From: Norana najaformis
Lineage: Eukaryota > Annelida > Clitellata > Crassiclitellata > Hormogastridae
Direction of reading: 5' to 3'
Assembly (NCBI GenBank): GCA_964023275.1
Contig: OZ029927.1
Span: 4,759,715 to 4,823,714, forward strand
DNA length: 64,000 bases
The notes under the pieces were generated by a model that made no database searches, was not told the origin of the DNA, and saw only the letters and a program-made list of their open reading frames with translations. A program made the translations under genes and the position numbers. Below, piece by piece: positions 55,623 through 64,000 of the stretch (positions within the stretch are counted from its first letter, which is position 1; every line of letters begins with the position of its first letter).

Positions 55623-58600
55623 GTATGATGTTTTAAATTATTAAGTCACTTTATTATGTCTTCTCAGGACATGCTGCTTTTACAGGTTTACTACCTGGTC
55701 TTTATTTTCTTACCCTACAGCTGAGGTTTTGCTGAACACCAGATCAGCTGTTGCAGCAATTCAGAAAGTTTTAACAGCTTTTTGAATCGATGGAGGAAAG
55801 GATTCAATTTGTAAACACACATAATAATTTGTAAGTTCACATTATGTAATAGCTACTGTATGCCATACAACACTAGAGTAAATAAACAAGAATTCATGGG
55901 CACAAAGTAAATAAGAAATTGAGAAGTTTCCAGTCTTGGCAGTAGATATAATAAAATGAAGTAAAAGATTGATGTGTAAGTTTAAACATTTTTACAAATT
56001 GTTTTATAACTGAAAGTAAATTCTTCATGATGGTAAAAGTAAGATAACCAAACATTTCATTTCCCTAAAGACCTATTCATAAAACGGATGAATTTCCTAT
56101 GTGTGCCATCTACAAGTGGAAAATCTTGGATTTGGTGATGTTTGGAGTGGCATTGACTGTCAGTCATTGAAGTCCTGTGACCAAAAACAGCAGTAGTTGG
56201 TGACAGATGCATAGCCTGCACAGACCTGGTGTCTTGAGGGGTAGCCGGATGCTGCGTCTTCTACCATCTGCAAGGGAATGCTGGATGGTGAGGTTACCCT
56301 GTGCTGTAGACTTCACTGACCATCGTTCTTCATCCTTGATACAATGCAGTCTAGGTACTCTGCACGTGGTCTTAACTGTCAACTCTGGATGTCTGTGGCA
56401 GTCATTTGGTTTGGCTCTGTGTGTGTGTGATGGAGCCCATCAGCAGTGACTCTTCTAGTAATCTAAGCACTGTTTACTTACTAATTTGAATTTGGATTTC
56501 AACAGTAATTTAATTTCTCAGATTCTATTCTATGACTGTAATCTACATGACTATTGCTCCTCTTAGTGTGAGAAGATCCAAAAGATAGACTTATGTAGGC
56601 TTATGTAACGTGCAGCTTTACTTTCCAAATGCCAAATACTTCTTTACTTCTGTGCATGATGTGGATGTGACACTGGACCAGGAATAGACCTCTGAGTGAA
56701 GACAGCATGTTGAGCATACTTTTATCAGATTTGCTTTATACACCCTTTGCTTTCTACCAAAGCTGCTTCTACTCTACTTCATGCATCAGGTGCACTAGAG
56801 TCATCTAGGGTGATACCATTTAGCAGACCTCCCTGTTTTTTGCATTAACCGCCTTCAGTATATTTTTTGCATTAGCCAGCTTCAGTACATTTTGAATGTT
56901 GCAGCTCAGCTGATTGGTTGGATTCCACAGTTCGGTCACATATCTAACTACATGTGGGACAAGCTGCAAAGGTTGCCAAAGCCAAAATGCGTCAAATTTA
57001 AGATCTTTATGCTGATGTGTAACTGCACGGCCAGTGGTGCTCCATCCTATGTCGTCTGTACCGGGCTGGTGGCCATTCATTTCTTGGCTCTTTAAGCTAG
57101 CACAGGGTGATCAGGTTGTTCTCTGTCCCTATTTCCTTAATGCAACATAGCAGCTTCATCATTGTTGGCCTCTCATTCTGGAACAGGCTACCATGTAAAC
57201 GATGGCATGAGCTTCTTGTGTTTTCTCTGCATTTATTTTGCCATTGGTTGAAGACCATTCTGTTTGCTTATGGTCTTGTGTTGTCAGGTCAGAAGCACCT
57301 CTGAGAAGCCTTCTTGAGGAGGCACTATATAAATGTGCACTTAGGATTACAGTTACTGACGAACTTTTGTTTCAAATGTACTTTAACGCCACTTAGGCTA
57401 GAATAGCCACTACTGTTGTTGAAGTACCTAAAAATTACTATAAAGTATCTGCTTAAATAACTAAGTGACTATCTAGCATCAGTTTGGTCTGATGCTGCAG
57501 TTTCAAAAAAGTTCTGAAGCACACACATTGAGACCACAAGGGAATCTTTTCAAGGTTACTTGAAATTCTGTTAAATATTGCAAGATGATTTCCCGGTTGT
57601 TTGTAAAGAGTGCAGCCTGTCAGTTCCTTCAGTGTCTGATCCTCTCTGAAATCAACTAAATACTGCAGTGCTTGTGCTGGGCTGCTGCAGAGCAGTGTGA
57701 GTCATCTGCAAGCTGCTTTGAATGCTGCTGCATGTTTTAGTCACCTTGTCACCTTGTGCTGTCAGCTCTTTGAGCTCTAGCGACCGTCATGATCAATCTT
57801 CTCCATTTCTTTCTTTCCAATGTCGCGTCCCTTAGTTGTGCCAAGTTCATTCCAGTTGCTTCGTGTATCTTGTCCATCCATTTTTTCCTTGGTCTCCCTT
57901 GTTTTCTCTTTCCCTCTCCACAAGCCAGCATCATTTCTTTTTCCAATCCATCTGATCTCATAACATGTCCAAAGAACCTCAGCTTTGATTTTAGCACTGT
58001 TTGTTGTAACGTCTCATCTTGCTCAATTCCAATCGCCCTGCGTACCCATTCATTAGTCCTTTTCTCCGTCCATGATGTTCTCAGCATCTTCCTCCATATC
58101 CACATTTCACAAGCATTGATTTTTTTCTCTATTTTCTTGGTCATTGTCCACGTCTCACTGCCGTATGTTACTGTTGGTATAATCAAGGCCCTCACCAATC
58201 TTTTTTTCGTGTCTGTGCTCACATGTTTGTCTTTCCATATTTTTTCTAGTCCATTCATTGCGGCTTTTCCAATCGCCACCCTTCGGTTTATTTCCATATC
58301 GCACTTTCCTTCTCTTTCTACTACTGATCCCAAGAATGTAAAGCTTGTTACCGTCTCTAATTCCTCTCCATCCACCATAAAACTGCCCTCCTCAGCTGTT
58401 GTCATGATCTTCGTTTTCTTTATATTGAAGTATAGTCCTGCTTTCTCGCTCTCTCTCTTCAGCCTTCTTATCAGTTCTACCAGATCTGTTTTTTACCTGC
58501 TAATAGTGTTGTGTCATCTGCGTATCTCAGATTATTCAGTGTTCTTCTCGCTATCTTTACTCCCTCTTTTGCTCCATCCATTTCCGCCATCCTCATTATC

Positions 58601-61600
58601 CTTTCTGCATATAGGTTAAATAGGAATGGGGACAGAATGCATCCCTGCCTCACTCCTTTCTTTATTTTGATTCTTTCAGTATCTCCAAATTCAGTTCTTA
58701 TTACCGCAATCTGTTCTTCGTACAATCCCTTGAGAAGTTGTATCAAGTGCCTTGGTATTCCCATTTCTATTAAGGTTTTCCACATCAACTCATGATCAAT
58801 GCAATCGAATGCCTTACTATAGTCAATGAAGCATATGTATAATTTTTGTCCATACTCCTTTTGTCTCTCCATTATCCACCGCATGTTGGCGATATGATCA
58901 CGAGTTCCACGGGATTTCCTAAATCCTGCTTGGTTATCTGGAAGCTCCCTCTCTATTATGTTCTCCATTCTTTTATGTATTATTTTAAGTAGTATTTTAC
59001 TTATGTGCGATATCATTGCTATGGTCCTGTAGTTTTCACACTCTCTCGCATCTCCTTTTTTGAATATAGGGATAAAGATTGAGCTCTTCCAATCCTCTGG
59101 CCATTTTCCGGTTGTCCATATGATATTGCACATTTTTGTTATTGTCTTTGTCATTGCGCCATCTCCTGCTTTTACCATTTCTATGGGTATCCCATCCGGA
59201 CCCGGTGCTTTATTGTCCTTCAGTTGTCTAATTGCCCATTCCACCTCTGCTTCCAAAACGTCCGGTTCCTTTTCATGTTCTGATGTATTGATTCGTTCTT
59301 TCATTACTCTCCTATCTTCACTGTACAGCTCCTCTGTGTATTCTTTCCATCTGTTCTTCATTTCCTCTTCGTCTGCGATTATGTGTCCATCCCTTGACCT
59401 CGTTGATCCCATTCTTGGTGTGAATTTTCTCATTATTTCCCTCACTTTTGAAAACATGTTTTAGTATCTAATCAAAATGTTTCAATCTGTTCATGCAAGC
59501 TAATCTAATCGCAAGACTTCTGCCACACCACTATGATAACAAACAAAGCATCAGTCGGTGGTTGCTTTAAAATGAAATTGCAGTCCATTGTAAGCCACTG
59601 ATCTGGGCAGGTCAAAATATGAGAGGTTAGAGACTGGAAGGCAGGTTATGGTGGATAACACAAACGTGAACCAGATCTCTAAGATCTCTAAGAGGTGTAC
59701 ATGTTAATCTAGGTCTTTTTGTTTGAGACATAGTAAACTTTTTACATTCAGCTGCCAGGATGATTATTTTTCAGGAAAGAATGAGTCAAGAATACGTGAC
59801 CAGGCCATCATCAGCAGCACGAAGAGGGCTGCCTTTTCGGGATTCCTCTGACTTAGGTGACCACGGCATGGAAATGCCATTCCTGATGGAGCGGAGCACT
59901 GGTGGAAAACACCGGGACGACTTGATTCGAAACACCTTGCTAGAGGAGATCTGCTCTGACTTTGGAATGCAAGAACCATCCTTGGATCTATTCGAAATGG
60001 ACAACCTGTATCCGATGAACCACATGACACGAATTCCCGACATCCTGGGCGAGATGGATCAGGTCATACCATTTGGAAAAATTGGACAGGCCGAAGAAGA
60101 TCTGGCTAGACGACAGGAACAGAAGCTGATGAACAACTCACTGATGGCTGTCAACCAGAAGCCTGGATCAGGAAATGTTCGAAAGATTTCAGATTACAGT
60201 GACAAGGGTCAGAATTCACCAATGACGTACACGAACCTAGATCCATTCTCCCGGAAAACATCAAAGCCACATGATTTAAATGAAGCTGTTGCCTCACCCA
60301 CCATCTCTTCCAGCTGTGAACCAGAAAAAGTTTTACCCAATGGTGGAAGTTCACAGTCAGGTACTGGGGGCAGCCTGAGTGAGAGTTCTGTGGTCCACAG
60401 CACAACAAACTGTGTTGGAGGTCAGATTGGATCACACGAAGAGGGTCGGGGAAGAGATGGAGGTAATGACCAGGAGGCAGTCAGCAGAATGACGAAGACT
60501 CCTGGTTCTGATGCACAGCTGTATCGTGGAGGATTTTCGTCTCGTGGAAGTCCAGCTCTGTCTGTTTATCGGGATGGAAGAAGCCAGATCCCTCAGGCAG
60601 TTAGCCGCTTGCCATTCGGATATTCTCAGGAGGAGGAGAGCAGAAAAGCTCAAAGCAGTTACCCTGAGAGAGAATTTGCCTCAAGAGATGGAAGGCTTGA
60701 AGGTGAAGTCTACAGTTCTCGTAGTCCTTCTGTCACTGGAGCTACCCGGTTGGAGGAGGCTCTTCCATCTGAGCTGGATAATGTCAAGGTAGTAAGTATT
60801 GCTTCTACATATGGCCAGGCGGAAGGGCCTGCAATTCCAACCAGTGGTGGAGAAAGCAGTGCAACTTCTAGCTCTACAAGTCCAAGTCAGATCCATGTTG
60901 CCAAAAAACAGCGAATCATCAGCTGTGCCAGTGATCTGCTGGAGGAGGTGCGAGAGTGCTATGCCTACACACAAGGTGCTGACCTCTATGCACCAGCTGA
61001 TCACCCCACGTTTTCTGATCCAATGGCAAAGACTGATGCACCGCAGCCGTATCGATTTCAGCCCCCTTCTGCTGGTACTCGTCCCTCTGGTATCTCCACT
61101 CAGCGGCCGATGAACTTCAACTTTGGTGCAACTGCATCAGGATTTGGTGGCAATCGTGTTGCTCCACAGTATCTATCTGGATCTGTATCGGGCGTCAGTC
61201 ATGGAATGTTTGGCAATGAGTATGGTGGCTATGGAGTAGCTAGATCTAGTAATATGATCCAACAGAGTTCACATGGAAATAGTTGGTGTGAAGCTCGGCA
61301 AATGATGTCAAGCCCAGGGGCCTACCAGAGCTGCCCAGACCTGACATCCCCTGAGAACATACCTGGCAGTTTGAATCCTTATTCTAGTCCACAGATTGAT
61401 GATGGGTCTAGGTATGGAAGACCTTTTCCTGTCCAGTCAGGATTAACCCCAAACCCTGCTACGAGACAAGGCCAGCCCGTGACCCAGATGTTCGATGAAA
61501 GAGATGTCTTGCCTCTTTCTCCTGCATCCCAGCTGCGTCAGCAGACTTCAAGTGCCCCATCAACACCGTCAAAGCATGCATGGGGTGGTGGTTACCCTCA

Positions 61601-63921
61601 GGACGGTGTTCGCCTGAGGAACACACCGGTTGGCTTCAGGCCAGTGGTGTCATCACAGTTTTTGAACATGGCCAATGCTTCTCCTATGCAAAACTTGTCA
61701 CCACATTTGACAACAACCCCAGTCAGAGTCACCAACTATGTGGATTATACACCTGTGCGTGGTGCAAGCAGCCTCAACTGTGGTGGTGACCAACTGAGAA
61801 ACACTCGACCTGCCAGTCCATATCATGCTACACAGCAGATGCAGCCGCAGCTGGCCAGGAGTGGCTTAGTACGAAAGCCCTTTGCCAACTCCCGTGAGGG
61901 AGCTCTTTATTCCTTTGTTACTCCCGATTTAGTGTCTTATGACCAGCATGATGTTCCTCTTGCCCAGCAGCGCTTCATGCAGCAACTGATCCGTGATGAG
62001 TCTACGGCTTTTCGGTCTCATCCCCTCTTCCCACTCATGCGTGACCTCATCATTGCTGACATGAACTTCCACACTCCAACCTTTCCATTTCAGCTGATTG
62101 CTAATTTGCCATCAGACTTTGGTCGCCTTCTTCACAACTACATCATCCGCAATCCAGGAGTTAACCTTGACCAGGGTGATCCTTCTGTTCATTCTGTCTT
62201 CATGGATGGTCTTAAATTTGCCCACTCAACTCTGATTGGTGAGTCAACATTTTCATCATGATATCATATGCTACTTGACTTGATAAATTTGGTTATTCTT
62301 TTTATCTTCCACTTCATGTATGTACTATTCTGTCAAAGTCAGCTCAAGAAACATTCTTAACATATCGTAAGTCACTCGTTTGTAGGTCTGTTAGATAGTC
62401 CTGTTTGGCCCCCTTAACTTCCAGGAAATGACAGCTGCTACTGTGACACTAGAAAGAAGACAAACAGTCACGTGGCTACATGATGCAACTAAACATTTGA
62501 ACAACTGAACAAGTTGGTATAGACTGACAGTCTTTTACTGCAGTTTAAGAACTTTATTGCAGTAATAAATGTACTTCTGTATGAGTTACAGTGAAGCGAG
62601 GTGAACAATTTTAATATGAAATTTTAAACTGCAGCAATGATACTCCGTACTGGATATGAAAAGGATTTGGTGTTTGTCATGAACCATGAACTGTATTTAA
62701 AGTCACTAAAAGTAAACTGTGACAGATCCCATTCTGTAATTTTCAGCAGTTGCTCACAACACCATGCTGATTGGAGGGAACAAAAATTAAAAAATTTGGT
62801 TTGTATGGACAAACCAGGGTCAAGGTTATTAGGATAAGATTGCTGAGCTTTTTAAAATAAATATTAAGCATTCTAGTTATTATGTCCAGATAGAGCTTTC
62901 AATTACCTTTGATTTGGTATAAATATTACCTCTCTAGTACCTGAAATACAGCAGTTTGACCTGAGCTGGTTGACACATTTTGGTCAAAGTTTGGTGACCC
63001 ATATCTCAGACATATTGACACAAAGGTCTAAAATTTTGGTTTTGAAAGTTTCACATCAAGTCGAATAACTGCCAGTTTTCATCAAAATCTGAGGTGGTCA
63101 TGTCGGGCACTGGGTTGATTTGATATAGAAAGACCTGTGCATATTCAGGTATGCTACATGCTGCAAGCTTGAAAGAAGATGGAGTCCAACCCTCCACCTG
63201 TTGAACTTTGAGCTACATACAGCCTGGCAGTGGGCTTAGGTCAGGAACAGATGTGGGAGCTGTACACAGATTTTATAAAAATTTCTGTTTTGACTGGAAT
63301 TTGATCCTAGTACCTGTGCAGATGTGTGCTATGTTCTGTACTAAACCAACTAGTTCCTAGTGCTGGATAAATAAAAAACCAGCATATTTAGGTTTCAGTT
63401 TGTTCTTATAGTAGTGGTGTAGAAATTATTTGAATAGTTCATCCACAGATTATCAGCAAATAAACAAAGTTGTTTACAGTTGGTGGTAAAAATATGTAGG
63501 ATGGATGCTGGGAACCTAACTTTTAATCGCTTGATTAAGCACACATAATTTCACAGTTTTGCACCTGTGGGACACTTTTCTGATGTCACAATTTTCCACC
63601 TATGGTGGACAAAGGGTTAAAAGCACCAAAGAGATATGTTGCTTATAAGTGCATCTGTAATGAGGCATTTAAATATATCACTACTATGACGAAATGGTAG
63701 CATCAACAACCTGACAAGGCATATATATTATTTGTATGGCTTATGTATAGTCTGTTGCATGTTTATCCATTGAAATGTTTTACCTTAAAGTTTGTTGTTG
63801 CATTATTACAGGTAAAATTCAGGCTAGAAAAATGAAGGAAGGTTACCAGGACTGTATTCAGCCAACAGCAAATGTTGAAGATATGTGCGAATCATTTGCT
63901 CGATCTGTCAAGCCGTCTGTG
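55485..63921 (+). CDS. MEIS/PKNOX-like (MEINOX-domain) protein, partial, with very long N-terminus
   Basis: Three coding exons (55485-55622, 59775-62238, 63812-63921) join in phase into 904 residues; the gene runs off the window. Residues 1-780 are Ser/Gly/Pro/Gln-rich and look disordered. At about 786-806, [20 protein letters not shown] aligns with the MEIS-A block of MEIS/PKNOX TALE homeodomain factors (RDKDAIYGHPLFPLLALIF). Further on, [15 protein letters not shown] (about 849-863) and [13 protein letters not shown] (about 889-901) resemble the MEIS-B block ([26 protein letters not shown]). MEINOX blocks bind PBX-type partners in the nucleus. A homeodomain would be expected in the missing exons but is not seen. 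The ~790-residue N-terminus is far longer than in ordinary MEIS/PREP proteins. The start at 55485 follows an acceptor-like TGCTTCAG (55462-55469), so upstream untranslated exons are likely. Confidence 0.6.
56870..57350 (+). mobile_element. L2-like LINE 3' end (MEINOX-like intron)
   Basis: The plus strand encodes [20 protein letters not shown], then [19 protein letters not shown], and ends GGCACTATATAAATGTGC plus a GGATTACAGTTAC tail. Confidence 0.75.
57741..59454 (-). mobile_element. RTE-like non-LTR element, 5'-truncated, with target-site duplication
   Basis: 1,714 bp antisense in the MEINOX-like intron. CATGTTTTAG is found directly on both sides (57731-57740 and 59455-59464). The minus-strand ORF has RT motifs: [82 protein letters not shown] and [12 protein letters not shown]. 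One shift at the A/T run 58489-58494 separates it from the C-terminal part ([32 protein letters not shown]). The 3' end carries two tandem AAGGTGAC units, an RTE-like short tail. Confidence 0.88.
59775..62238 (+). CDS. MEINOX-like gene, long second exon
   Basis: 2,464 bp, acceptor TTTTTCAG|GAA, donor ATTG|GTGAGT. Mostly low-complexity sequence, with the MEIS-A-like block at about 61992-62055. The uninterrupted 821-codon frame is strong evidence that it is coding. Confidence 0.85.
62239..63811 (+). other. MEINOX-like intron
   Basis: AT-rich with no repeat of this window recognised. Confidence 0.6.
63812..63921 (+). CDS. MEINOX-like gene, third exon (MEIS-B-like)
   Basis: Acceptor TTATTACAG|GT, donor GTG|GTGAGT. 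Begins [13 protein letters not shown] and contains [13 protein letters not shown]. Confidence 0.75.
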
Positions 63922-64000
63922 GTGAGTGCTTGTGATTGCTCTTAGAAGTCCTCAAACAGTTAATGTTTTCTGCCTTATTCACCAGTCAGCTGTTACTTTT

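Noticed and set aside
57789-58619. 276-codon plus-strand ORF
   Set aside because: It lies antisense to the RTE-like reverse transcriptase C-terminus, which has clear family motifs.

Overview
This window is nuclear DNA from an animal, most likely an invertebrate. The genes are widely spaced and split by long GT-AG introns. They belong to animal families: GPRIN, the EFA6/PSD ARF6 exchange factor, a rhodopsin-like GPCR and a MEIS/PKNOX-like protein. The space between and inside them is filled with L2/CR1-like and RTE-like non-LTR retrotransposons, SINE-like repeats, a P-element-type THAP transposon and several minisatellites. I cannot name the species or phylum from sequence alone.

Layout. 1-0.8 kb: L2-like LINE end interrupted by a tRNA-derived SINE. 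1.3-2.1 kb (+): single-exon GPRIN-like gene with a CAG/polyQ tract. 4.1-7.5 kb: SINE remnants and a frameshifted LINE carrying a nested insertion with a visible target-site duplication. 9.9-25.0 kb (-): a ten-coding-exon EFA6/PSD-like gene. I could join it exon by exon with consistent phases into an 826-residue protein (disordered N-terminus, Sec7, PH, coiled coil). Its introns hold two LINE copies in opposite orientation, a 16-bp and a 19-bp minisatellite, and one GC-AG splice pair. 25-39 kb: LINE remnants, a decaying 30-bp minisatellite, a very homogeneous 47-bp minisatellite of about 18 copies, and simple repeats. 39.8-40.9 kb (-): intronless divergent GPCR. 42-49 kb: repeat remnants only. 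49.4-53.2 kb: P-element superfamily transposon with 36-bp perfect terminal inverted repeats, subterminal inverted repeats and a THAP-domain transposase broken by two frameshifts and one stop. Its intron carries a diverged second copy of part of the catalytic region. 55.5-63.9 kb and beyond (+): a gene with a very long N-terminus leading into a MEIS/PKNOX-like (MEINOX) region; its first visible intron holds a young, 5'-truncated RTE element flanked by a 10-bp target-site duplication.

The four host genes are not an operon or pathway cluster. EFA6, GPRIN and the GPCR are all membrane or cortical signalling proteins, but nothing here shows that they work together. The most striking material is the P element with its mosaic intron, the apparent Glu-to-Asp change at the Sec7 catalytic position of EFA6, the long-N-terminus MEINOX gene, and a shared (GATTAC)n-type tail found on several otherwise unrelated repeats, which suggests a common mobilising LINE.
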